Shown here in pieces: positions 1 through 6,968 of a DNA stretch of 20,348 nucleotides. Origin of the DNA: Gracilariopsis chorda (lineage: Eukaryota; Rhodophyta; Florideophyceae; Gracilariales; Gracilariaceae); contig NBIV01000650.1 of assembly GCA_003194525.1 (NCBI GenBank), forward strand, positions 1 through 20,348, in the 5' to 3' direction. Position 1 is the first letter of the stretch. Every line of letters starts with the position of its first letter. Both the position numbers and the translations under genes were made by a program. The notes beneath the pieces were generated by a model. It worked only from the letters and a program-made list of their open reading frames with translations. It ran no database searches and had not been told where the DNA came from.

Positions 1-438
1 TAATTCAGGTTTACGAGGCGAAAATTCAAACATGCTCTTTGAGCCACCCCAAATCGTGCGCAATGTGTAACACGACTGGGCTACAAGAGTGTCCGGCCAG
101 ACACTGATGCGAGCTTGTGCAGCGATATTTGTAGTAGAGGTGAGCTTCCACGAGCGTAGGCGGAACCGAGTTTGAATGAACGAATCAGCTTGTGGTGAGC
201 CCCACACAATGGACAAGTACAATGCTACAGTACATGACTGCTTCTCCACAAGTTGACACTTCATTCGTCCGGTTCACGTGTCGATTCGCAACACAACTAC
301 TTGCACGTGCACGTGGTGTACGCGCTGTACGCGCTGTACGCGCCATCAGAAGCAAATCACGTACACACACGCTCCCGTGTAGTGAAGTAACACCTTCGCC
401 ACACCGCGGACGGCGGCGCACGTCCGCTCGAAAAAGCA
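1..438. other. Upstream region of the PTRHD1-like gene
   Basis: No convincing gene is seen here; the open frames on both strands have no recognisable protein character. A 9-base unit (gtacgcgct) is repeated about three times at 318-344, just after a G-box-like stretch with two overlapping CACGTG-type cores at 302-314. TTCATTCG at 260-267 resembles the start of the oomycete initiator (YTCATTYY), about 170 bases before the ATG at 439, so this is probably promoter and 5' leader. Confidence 0.4.
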
Positions 439-936
439 ATGCGAGCAGCTTTCGTTGCGCCGCTCACGCTCGTAAGCTCCACCGTCTCGTCGCGCTTGTC
501 ACTCTCGAGCCGCCGCCGCCCCGTCTCCATGAGCGCCGCCGCCCCGCACCAACCGCCCCCCCAACCGCAGCAGTCGCAGTCGCAGCCGCTCGTGCAGTAC
601 GTCGTGCTACGTCGCGATCTGCTCAACCAATGGCCCTTGGGCAGCGTCATTGCGCAAGGCGTGCACGCCTCCGTCGCCGCCATCTGGCAGTCCAGAACCA
701 CGCCCGCCACACTTCAATACTGCTCCGACAGCCAGCTCGCCTCCATGCGCACCGTCGTGCTTCAGGCCGACCACGAGCCCGCGCTGCGCCATCTCGCCGC
801 CCAACTCGCTCGCCACCACGTCTTGTTCACCCTGTGGACCGAGCACCCGGAGAACTTTGTCACCGCCTTGGCCACGCACCCGGGCTTGGTCCCGGCCTTG
901 AAGCCGCATTTTTCCCACCTCAAGCTCTTTCGCTGA
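439..936 (+). CDS. PTRHD1: PTRHD1-type peptidyl-tRNA hydrolase-like protein
   Basis: 165 residues. The body from about residue 50 to the end has the hallmarks of the PTRHD1 branch of the PTH2 fold: QYVVLRRDL at the first strand, then WPLGSVIAQGVHASVAA, then a VVLQ strand with a following helix, and near the C-terminus LWTEHPENFVTALAT. PTH2 proteins release peptides from peptidyl-tRNA; PTRHD1 is a divergent member whose activity is less certain. Residues 1-31 are rich in Ser and Arg with no acidic residues, like a mitochondrial targeting sequence, and a second ATG at 529 would give a form without it. A Pro/Gln-rich linker (about residues 35-48) precedes the domain. The last part is antisense to the open frame of the convergent KDPG aldolase. 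Confidence 0.85.
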   Translation: MRAAFVAPLTLVSSTVSSRLSLSSRRRPVSMSAAAPHQPPPQPQQSQSQPLVQYVVLRRDLLNQWPLGSVIAQGVHASVAAIWQSRTTPATLQYCSDSQLASMRTVVLQADHEPALRHLAAQLARHHVLFTLWTEHPENFVTALATHPGLVPALKPHFSHLKLFR

Positions 937-1541
937 GCCTGTAGCGAGACGCTGCCCCACTCCACAGCTGCGCGCGTCGCCTGATCTCGCCCCATTGTCC
1001 AACCTGCATGGCGCTTGCGTCCAGCACTTGTGAGCTGCAACCCACCGCTACCCACGTTTTGTAAACACAGATAGCTCCCAATTTCATCCAGCGCTATTCC
1101 GCTAGTAGGCACCACTTGCACGTGCGGTAAGGCACGCTTCAGTCCGCGAACAAGCTCAACCCCTCCGTAACAACTCACCGGAAATAACTTGACAGCCTTC
1201 GCGCCCCACGACACCGCCCGCGCGCATTCCGTCGCCGTAGCCGCCCCAGGAATCACTAGCACCTTTCTTTTCACACACTCTTGAATCACGTCGCCGTCCG
1301 TCACGGGGCTCATCACGAACGTGGCGCCCGCTTCCACCACGTCGCGCACTTGACGGACGCTCAGCACCGTTCCGGCGCCGATGCACACGTGCTTGAACTC
1401 GTTTGACAGCTTTTGTATTAGCCCTGTTGCGTTGGGAGTTGTCAGTGTAATCTCCACGCATCCCATTCCGCCTCGCACAGCCGCGCAGCAACCTTCAAAA
1501 GCCAACCGTTCTTCATTCGTCCGAACGCACAGCACCACAAC
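762..1541 (-). CDS. eda: KDPG/KHG aldolase (class I), 5' end unresolved
   Basis: This cleaves 2-keto-3-deoxy-6-phosphogluconate to pyruvate and glyceraldehyde-3-phosphate, the last Entner-Doudoroff step, or acts on the related KHG. Counting from the GTG at 1538, the family motifs appear in order: RT at 6-7, VEITLTTP with Glu29, GAGTVL at 54-59, FVMSP at 74-78, IPGAATATE at 96-104, AVKLFPVS with the Schiff-base Lys117, and PTSGI at 144-148. No in-frame ATG precedes this; the frame closes at 1560-1562. CGCGCAG at 1542-1548 looks like a 3' splice site, so an upstream first exon is likely. A 48-base GT...AG stretch (1051-1004) between NVG and GWTM could be an in-frame intron. Family similarity fades near 925, but the frame stays open to 762, antisense to the PTRHD1-like gene, so the true stop is uncertain. 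Confidence 0.8.
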   Translation of the reverse strand, partial: VVVLCVRTNEERLAFEGCCAAVRGGMGCVEITLTTPNATGLIQKLSNEFKHVCIGAGTVLSVRQVRDVVEAGATFVMSPVTDGDVIQECVKRKVLVIPGAATATECARAVSWGAKAVKLFPVSCYGGVELVRGLKRALPHVQVVPTSGIALDEIGSYLCLQNVGSGGLQLTSAGRKRHAGWTMGRDQATRAAVEWGSVSLQAQRKSLRWEKCGFKAGTKPGCVAKAVTKFSGCSVHRVNKTWWRASWAARWRSAGSWSA

Positions 1542-1595
1542 CTGCGCGGCGAATGCGTGTTAACGCGTTGTGCACCCTGCCATCATCACCGTCAC
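1542..1595 (-). other. Candidate intron end upstream of the KDPG aldolase
   Basis: Read on the minus strand the sequence ends in TTCGCCGCGCAG, with a TTAAC branch-like motif about 20 bases upstream, directly before the first conserved aldolase residues. GTGACG at 1595 is one possible donor, but that frame closes upstream without a Met. Other donors (for example at 1650, which joins in phase with the ATG at 1695 and would add a short Ala/Val-rich leader) are possible. The 3' site is better supported than any donor. Confidence 0.35.
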
Positions 1596-1699
1596 CGCGC
1601 TGCTCACACGTCCATTTGGCGCTGCGTATCGTTCTCCTCGATCTCGCGACCGCAACCGCAACCACGAACGCGCCCGCTCCCATCACCGCCGTCATCAAC

Positions 1700-2297
1700 C
1701 TACCGCCCGCGTGTCATACATGCACGCCGTTCCCCACGGCCGCTTGGCCACATACAGGCGGCCGTGAGCTCGCGTCATCGCCGCGTGTCCACGCGAGGGA
1801 CGCCACGTCACAACAGCTCAAAAATTCGAATTCGAAACGACCACGCGTAACGCAACGGCACAATCACCGCGTCATCGCATCGCACCGTTCACATCATAAC
1901 AGCGCCACCGTCACTGCAGCCAAACCCCCTCCACCCCCCCCCCCCCCCCCCTTCCCGCGCCACCTCCACTTTCACCTCCGCGCACATCGTCCAGCTTGTC
2001 AAAACAGTCCGTCTTCTTGCTTTCGTCCAAACATGGTCTCCGAGCGTTTCCCAGCTTCGCCTTCACCAAGTCGTCCCGCACAGCAGGCATCGCGTATTCC
2101 GCGCCCTCCGCCGCGTCGCGCATCCCGTTCTGGAGAGCCTTCAGTCACCACTCGCACGCCATCCCGCATACATGCCCGCCCGAATGCCGCCCACCCTGCA
2201 GACCCGTCAAGGCGCGTTATGAAAGCTGCAACGGATGTAGCCACTCCGAATCGACTCTCCGCTCTACCAACTGCTGCGCGCCGTCACTCAGGTGCTG
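1700..2297. other. GC-rich interval with a C18 run and competing coding hypotheses
   Basis: A run of 18 C lies at 1934-1951. On the plus strand an ATG at 2033 opens 68 codons rich in Pro, Ser and Arg, to a GTAGCC at 2237; splicing to CACTCAG ending at 2291 (55 bases) would join in phase with the RRxSL gene. On the minus strand over the same bases is a frame with more ordinary protein composition. Both cannot be right over their full length. The plus-strand frame starting at 1553 is a long Pro/Arg-rich run that I do not accept as a gene. Confidence 0.35.
1911..2123 (-). CDS. Possible small acidic protein or exon with a C-x8-C motif
   Basis: The frame begins ATGCGCGAC at 2123 and may be an internal exon, because CTCTCCAG just upstream (ending at 2130) looks like a 3' splice site. 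Residues 1-50 have a globular-type composition with many Asp, Lys and Glu, including a Cys pair eight residues apart followed by FDKLDDV. After that the frame runs into a Gly-rich stretch produced by the C18 run on the other strand, so the true end is probably earlier, at a splice site or stop I cannot place. The arrangement of a Cys pair followed by an aromatic/acidic segment recalls CP12-like proteins, but the diagnostic Trp-Asp is absent. Function unknown. Confidence 0.3.
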   Translation of the reverse strand: MRDAAEGAEYAMPAVRDDLVKAKLGNARRPCLDESKKTDCFDKLDDVRGGESGGGAGRGGGGGVEGVWLQ

Positions 2298-3897
2298 ATG
2301 CGCATGTCCGACCACCTCGAAACGCACTCCACTGCCACGCCCAGAGCAGCCACGTCGACAAGACTACGAACGCCTGCAAAAGATCGACTGGACCCGGCTC
2401 GATTGCCTGTCAAGTCGCCGCGCGTTTTACCGGATCGCGGTACAGCTAATTTGGCCGCTGCTGTCACTCCTAGCCCTGCTAGAGCGCCACTGCAGGCCAG
2501 TCCGTACGCCAGAAGAACTAGTTCGGGGGCGGCTCGAACTACTGTTAACAGGAAATTGAACATGGGTGATCCCTCGCCTCGTCGTCTTTCGGGAGCTTCT
2601 GCTGCTGTTAGAGGCAATGTCACTAAACCACGTACCCACACCTTTATGGCTGATAGACGTGATGGAAAGAGTGGTGCCGTGGGAACGGCCACTGTTAAAG
2701 GTGCTAGAAGAGAAAGTCTTACTACTACAATGGACACTATCGCCGCGCGTAGAGAGAGTCTCAAGGCGAGACGAGAAAGTCTTGCGGCCAGAAGGGAAGC
2801 TGCTATGAAGGCTAGGCGAGATAGTTTGCCGGATCGGAAGGACCCTGTTCCGGCCCGTGCTGAAGGCGCAGCCGGTGCTGTTGGTGCTACCGCTTCTGCG
2901 AGAAGGGACAGTCTTACGGGTAGGAGAGAGAGTCTTGCGGCAAGAAGAGAAGCGCTTGCGGCTAGAAGAGAGAGTCTTGCGGCTAGACGTGACAGTCTCA
3001 ACGCCAGACGGCAGAGCGTTAATGCTAGACGGGACAGTCTCAATGCCAGACGCGAAGCCTCAATGCCAGACGCGAAAGTCTCAACGCTAGAAGGGATAGC
3101 TTGGCTGCCAAAGGGGATATTTTGACGGCGAGACGAGACAGCACCAGTGCGAGACGTGTCAGTGGGGGAAATGCTCGCGGACAGAACGGTATGACTGCGT
3201 TGGAGTCCTTCCGCGCGGCTCGACGCGCCTCCCTGCAGGCTGATGAGAACGACAATCAGAATGTGCTGCGTGGGGAAAATGACAAGCCGGCTTCCCCTAC
3301 GATACAAAAGGGCGCCGCCGACAGTGGCTTGGCTGACCGACCGAGCGAATGTGTCACTTTCCCAGATCGTCTTGACCCTATTGTACCGACTGGCAGTGCG
3401 TTCACGCCGCACGTAGGGAACGTCGCGTCAGTGATCGATTCAATGATGCCAACATCAACCTTGAACATGTGGAACGACTGAGAGTTTCTTTAGGCGGCAG
3501 ACGATCTATCGGTCCGAATGACCAGATGCCAGAGGAGGTTCCACAACTTCGTCGACACAGTTTGGAATCGTATAACGAAGACGGTACGTTACGTACTGCA
3601 GAGGAATATGCGGCTTATCAACGTGAAAAGGAACAAAAGGAACAGCGAGAGGCGGCTACAAATCATACCTCGTTCGTTCAACATTTTGACCCGGATTCGG
3701 TGCTGAAGCGACAGCGATCGCCCTTGCGTTCGATTGAAGCTAATACGGATGGGGTGAAGAGTACAGAATGGTTGTCGCATAAGGTAGGAACGGAGGCTTC
3801 GAAGCGGGCAAGTATGATGGCTGTGCCGGATATCGATGATGAAAAGGCCGGGTGGCCAACCGATGACGAAGAAGTTGAAGATCTTGGTGCTTGGTAA
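2298..3897 (+). CDS. Unrecognised basic protein with tandem RRxSL heptads; frame broken twice
   Basis: The first ATG is at 2298, though coding may begin further upstream through an intron. The N-terminal 135 residues are rich in Ala, Arg, Thr and Pro and look disordered. From about residue 136 comes an array of seven-residue units of the form A-R-R-(D/E)-S-L plus a spacer, spanning 2703-3175. The frame shifts near 3053-3057, where a repeat unit has lost one base (GAAGCCTC where sister units have GAAAGTCTC), and the array continues in the next frame. A second shift lies between about 3376 and 3440. The last frame is open to 3897 and contains further RRHSL and RRSI sites, a Glu/Lys/Gln-rich helix (about 3600-3655) and an acidic tail ending DLGAW. 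No enzyme domain, signal peptide or membrane segment is seen. RRxSL fits the consensus of PKA-like kinases, so a multiply phosphorylated scaffold is a reasonable guess only. Confidence 0.6.
2703..3175 (+). repeat. Array of 21-base units encoding RRxSL heptads
   Basis: Roughly 18 units, some degenerate, each encoding seven residues with the core Arg-Arg-(Asp/Glu)-Ser-Leu. Codons vary between units (aga/cga/cgc; agt/agc), so the peptide is conserved better than the DNA. The exception is a recent 20-base direct repeat (tcaatgccagacgcgaa followed by three variable bases) at about 3040-3079, where the one-base frame break sits. Confidence 0.85.
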
Positions 3898-4158
3898 AGG
3901 CGCGCTATTTTGCTTGCGGCTCTTTCATGATGCACACATACACATACACATACAAGGCACAACCAACCCAATCATCACAAACATTCAAGGAGTGCTCTTT
4001 TGCTCTACGTGCATCTTCGTTTTTCTGTCTCAACTCTCTTGTACACCAAAGCTGCTCGACTTACAATTTTTACTGTCTTGTTCTCTCTTTTTTTGTTTAA
4101 TGTTTATAAGCGCCAGAAATACTCCTAATCACATGTGATAAACGTTTCTGTTTCCCCG
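3898..4158. other. Spacer between convergent genes, with CA-rich microsatellite
   Basis: This holds the 3' ends of the RRxSL gene (+) and the tRNA-binding protein gene (-). A short cacata-type microsatellite lies at 3933-3954, followed by T-rich sequence at 4010-4105 that probably belongs to the 3' untranslated regions. No gene is seen. Confidence 0.5.
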
Positions 4159-4996
4159 TTAGTGGATTTCAGCACCGTCTGGCAGGTCACAAGTGACCGA
4201 AGCGCCATCAACAACAAGTTCGTTTCCATCATAGCAAGCGTTCCCGTTCGTGACGCCCAGTCTAGGGACGATCTTATCCCAGGTCTTCCCCGATACAAAT
4301 TTTCCATCCTCAACGGTTCGCTCGCCGTCCATGCCTCGCACACTGACCACGCTCCCCGGTGCAGCTCCTTCCGGTGGTGCGATGGGTACGACGGTTTGTT
4401 TATCGCCTTCTGAAGAGCGAATGCTCCCGGCGAGTACCATGGCTTTCACTGGCGATGCCGCGAAGTTTTCTCGGCTTCAGATTGCAGATGGTGACGACCA
4501 TGCGGTTCAGCATGTCGTCGTCTGACAGGTAGTGACGAAGCCCCGCGCACACAGTCTTGTTTAACATCATTTGCATAAGTGAGCTGCAGCACGAACAAGC
4601 CATCTGCTTCAGGGTGATGCGTGACCGAAGTTACCTGAGCCACTCGTAAATCGCATTGCAAAAACTGTGCGGTTTCAACGGGTACATTGGGCACGGGCGC
4701 TTTCTTTTGCTTCTTCTCCTTCTTGCTGGGCTTGGATTGCTTTGCGTTGTGAGGTTGTCCGGAGGAGTTGTGGTCGGGTTTGGTGGGTGATGCGTTTAGG
4801 GCGGCTTCTATGTTGGAGATTATTGCGTCCAGCGCGTTGAAGGCCGGTTTGAGCGCCTCCATTTGTTCGCGGGGGGGGGCGCAGATCCAGGAACGAGCGG
4901 CTCGTTTGAGCTTTCGATACCAACGGTACACTCTCATCCACCGACGTGGGCGCTGTTGCAGAGGATGCCTGCAGTAGCTGAGCAACTCTTTTTGCA
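4159..4996 (-). CDS. tRNA-binding (AIMP1/EMAPII/Arc1-type) protein; three frame breaks at homopolymers
   Basis: The conserved OB-fold tRNA-binding domain is evident, split over three frames: CDLRVAQVTSVTHHPEADGLFV, then a CNLKPRKLRG segment, then AMVLAG, PPEGAAPGS and a C-terminal subdomain as in EMAPII-like proteins. Such proteins bind tRNA outside the anticodon and usually act as cofactors of aminoacyl-tRNA synthetase complexes in the cytosol. Before the domain is a Lys-rich linker (KKEKKQKK region near 4710-4730) and, further N-terminal, a helical segment with few known features. The breaks fall at G9 on the plus strand (4871-4879), at ttt 4560-4562 and at ttt 4444-4446; the last two each look like one extra base. 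The stop is TAA at 4159. The 5' end continues upstream through an intron; no start ATG could be assigned. Confidence 0.75.
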
Positions 4997-5067
4997 CTAG
5001 TAGAATTAAAAAAATTAGTGCCGAACAACACCCAATCACACGATGCACCGGTAAAGGGTTAGCTTAC
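4997..5067 (-). other. Probable intron in the tRNA-binding protein gene
   Basis: Read on the minus strand this 71-base segment starts GTAAGC and ends TTTTTTTAATTCTACTAG, with a CACTAAT branch-like motif just before the T-run. Splicing joins exon sequence at 5068 upward in phase with the frame that continues at 4996. The preceding exon probably starts near 5137, after another acceptor-like TTTAATTTAATTAG. Confidence 0.6.
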
Positions 5068-5137
5068 GTAAGAAGGTAATAAACTGTTTGAACTTGAACA
5101 CAACGAACAAATGTCTTCAAAAGGATCCGGTCTTGCC
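5068..5137 (-). CDS. Possible upstream exon of the tRNA-binding protein gene
   Basis: A 70-base open segment lies between an acceptor-like TTTAATTTAATTAG (ending at 5138) and a GTAAGC donor at 5067. It joins in phase with the next exon and contains no ATG, so at least one more exon would be needed upstream. GTAAGT at 5260-5255 is a strong donor candidate for the intron before it, but the exon it would imply carries a stop in the required phase, so the 5' structure remains open. Confidence 0.3.
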
Positions 5138-5701
5138 CTAATTAAATTAAAAAACTTTTATGAGCTGTGCTCCTTGTGGCCTGCAAAATCTAGTTAACGT
5201 CCTTGTCTGTTGAGCTCATTGCATTGCTTGAGGCTGTTGCCAAGTTGGCATCGTACTTACTGTTAGCCTCTTACCCCTTTTCCGAAACCTGAACTTTCAC
5301 CTTCTAGTAGGTAAAGGGTTACGGATTTTGGATAATGAGAGCAAACTATCCCTTTATCAACGGTTCTAACCCATCTCATCATGGCACAGTCAGAGTTTTG
5401 CGTCGACACTACTTTGTTAAGGCACTAAACGCAACACACCTTGATAGTATGGCAAATGGTTTTCAATCCATACGACTCTCCAGCATTACGCACAACAGAA
5501 ACGTCCGGGTTCAACATAACAAGACAGCATAGTATGTGCCCTTCGATGCATGTTCTGTCGCTTCATCGTCCTCCTGTATGTCTTGCACACTTCTGTGGTT
5601 TGAGGCTTGTTTTTCTAAGCGGCTTGGTTAATGCACAGCAAAGCCTGAGAACCAACAATTTTGACCTCGCAGTCGCCAACAGATTGGTGCACGAATTGTT
5701 A
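5138..5701. other. Intergenic stretch with no accepted gene
   Basis: It holds the unresolved 5' end of the tRNA-binding protein gene (to about 5300) and the 3' flank of the secreted-protein gene. The motif GGTAAAGGGTTA occurs at about 5310, and a closely similar one at about 5051. The plus-strand frames at 5335 and 5441 have no coding character, and the second runs antisense into the secreted-protein gene. Confidence 0.4.
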
Positions 5702-6290
5702 TCATTCGAGACGTCGGACCACGAACGTTACGATGGCTCCCTCAACTGGGGTTTGCGTGCTACTATCTCTGAACTCGGCCATGATGGTGACGGGATTGAA
5801 AGCGGTGAAGAACCAATCTGCATTCATTTCTATAGTCGTAGAGTCTTCCACAGCCCCTGCTGCCGGGCGAGCCCGATTTGGGCCGTCGCAGTCCTCAAAT
5901 TGGTTACCAGAAAAGAAAGAATCGCCTGAGAAACGCCAATAAATCTGATGGGGACCCACATCCGGGACAACGGCTTGGTCGAGGAATCTAGTTCCGGTGT
6001 CAAGGTCACCATTCGGAAAGGAGTAGTTGACGAAAAATTCCAGACCATTTACTACCGACTCCGGTACTACGACGCATCCGGGCGGAATGCTGCAGCTGTG
6101 GCCTGCATTCCCGTTAGGCAGGGTGCACGGTATAACTGTACAAAGCCGAACGGCGGTGTTGAACAAACTTCTGTGGCACTTTCTGAGACCTTGAACCTGA
6201 GATGCAGTTGTCCGGGCAAAATCGTTTCTGACCATGGCAAGTCCAAGCGACCGCAGCCGTGACGGTGAACAAAACAAGCCAGTTATTCAT
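5702..6290 (-). CDS. Secreted Cys-rich protein of unknown function, one frame break
   Basis: The ATG at 6290 opens a classic signal peptide: Met-Asn-Asn-Trp, a hydrophobic core of about 14 residues, then a likely cleavage site around CHGQ near residue 20. A short Cys segment (CPDNC) follows, and the frame then stops 58 codons from the start. The next frame, entered somewhere between about 6200 and 6230, continues the Cys spacing (KCHRS, RLCTVIPC, HSCSIPPGC) and runs on for about 150 residues to TGA at 5702, with aromatic-rich beta-type segments (FFVNYSF, YWRFSGDSFF) and a C-terminal VEGAIVTFVV strand. One inserted or missing base accounts for the change. About 195 residues are expected in total. 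I do not recognise the family. It could be an apoplastic protein, but nothing in the sequence shows a host role. Confidence 0.6.
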
Positions 6291-6347
6291 CGTGAGCAAG
6301 GTAGGAACAGAAATGCAGATGTTATGATCGTAGACTGGAAAGTACTT

Positions 6348-6366
6348 CGAAATGGACTGATGAAAC
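6348..6366 (-). promoter_or_regulatory. Initiator-like sequence upstream of the secreted-protein gene
   Basis: On the minus strand TTTCATCAGTCCATTTCG partly matches the oomycete core promoter (Inr YTCATTYY followed by a CAWTTT flanking element), about 60-75 bases upstream of the ATG at 6290. Several positions deviate, so this is only a candidate. Confidence 0.25.
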
Positions 6367-6473
6367 GGGCTGTTCCGGGATGGGGCGTGAACGGCGAGGA
6401 GGCTGCATTTATATCTAAACACAAGTACCCTTTCGAGGTTCCTGCAGTAGAGGGTTATCCCTTTGGTAGACTT

Positions 6474-6502
6474 TCACTGGATGCACATCTAGCATCCAGT
6501 GA
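6474..6502. repeat. 11-bp perfect inverted repeat, 7-base loop
   Basis: The arms are TCACTGGATGC and GCATCCAGTGA, separated by acatcta. They lie about 185 bases upstream of the secreted-protein ATG. This could be a dimeric protein-binding site, a small insertion footprint or chance; it lacks a T-tract. Confidence 0.7.
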
Positions 6503-6643
6503 TAATGTAGTACCTGAGTTGATATTATAGAATCACACCACAGCGGAAGGGCACAACTGTCGCTATAATCGTGTCATGACGTTGTTCCCCTGCAGCAGCG
6601 CTGACTGGTGAACTTTGGCGGCATTCGGTACTACCAATTCCTT

Positions 6644-6968
6644 TGTGTGTGTGTGTGTGGTTACGGGCACGTGCCTCTAATTCCAAGGCAGCGGTATTCG
6701 CTTTCTACAAGTAGAAGGCTAATTATGTACACGACGGCTAAAATCCCGTAATAGACCCAATCGCATCTCCATTTGGCTTCCTCATCCGGCGTAACTTTAT
6801 AGTGTTTTATAGCCTTTTTGGAAGGCCGGCCACACCTCGACGGGCGGAACTGCATGTGCCCTGAAGCGGGACTCGCTAGTACCTTGCAGTGGTCCCTCAC
6901 CACAACGGTATCCAGCGCAAAGCGATTTAGAATCGTGATTCCAGATGGGCTACGACAACTTTGACGCC
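6644..6968 (-). repeat. Left arm of 325-bp inverted repeat
   Basis: The reverse complement of this arm matches 7188-7512 along its length with scattered substitutions and small indels, including the outer TG/CA microsatellite and the GGCACGTGCC palindrome next to it. This arm keeps the longest open reading frame of the three copies, which suggests it is closest to the ancestral coding form. Confidence 0.85.

Larger units (their letters stand above)
6291..6643. other. Upstream region of the secreted-protein gene
   Basis: No gene is seen. It includes the initiator-like site at 6348-6366, an AT-rich TATAAATG on the minus strand near 6405-6415, and an 11-base-pair inverted repeat at 6474-6502. 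The end leads into a TG microsatellite that marks the edge of the repeat complex. Confidence 0.4.

Noticed and set aside
192..944. Plus-strand 250-codon frame overlapping the PTRHD1-like gene.
   Set aside because: Arg/Ala/Pro-rich alternative frame of the conserved gene in frame at 439.
2245..2285. Minus-strand CAGTTGGTAGAGCGGAGAG resembles the D-arm/A-box of a tRNA (tyrosine-like).
   Set aside because: No matching acceptor stem, anticodon arm or proper T-arm follows; the B-box-like GATTCGG is too close. At most a tRNA relic or coincidence.
1553..2449. Plus-strand 298-codon open frame.
   Set aside because: Pro/Arg/His/Thr-rich with no domain; open mainly because of high GC content, and it runs out of frame with the RRxSL gene. 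Only its portion from 2033 is kept as a hypothesis.
2288..3412. Minus-strand 374-codon open frame opposite the RRxSL gene.
   Set aside because: It is a Leu/Ser/Ala-rich repeat produced by reading the 21-base array in antisense; the plus strand explains the periodicity and continues it across the frame break.
5176..5262. Minus-strand stretch reading like a C-terminal protein tail ending at TAG near 5196.
   Set aside because: Only about 25 codons, bounded by a stop upstream, and it overlaps the likely 5' introns of the tRNA-binding protein gene.
5441..5929. Plus-strand 162-codon frame.
   Set aside because: Its second half is antisense to the secreted protein and the first half has no coding character.
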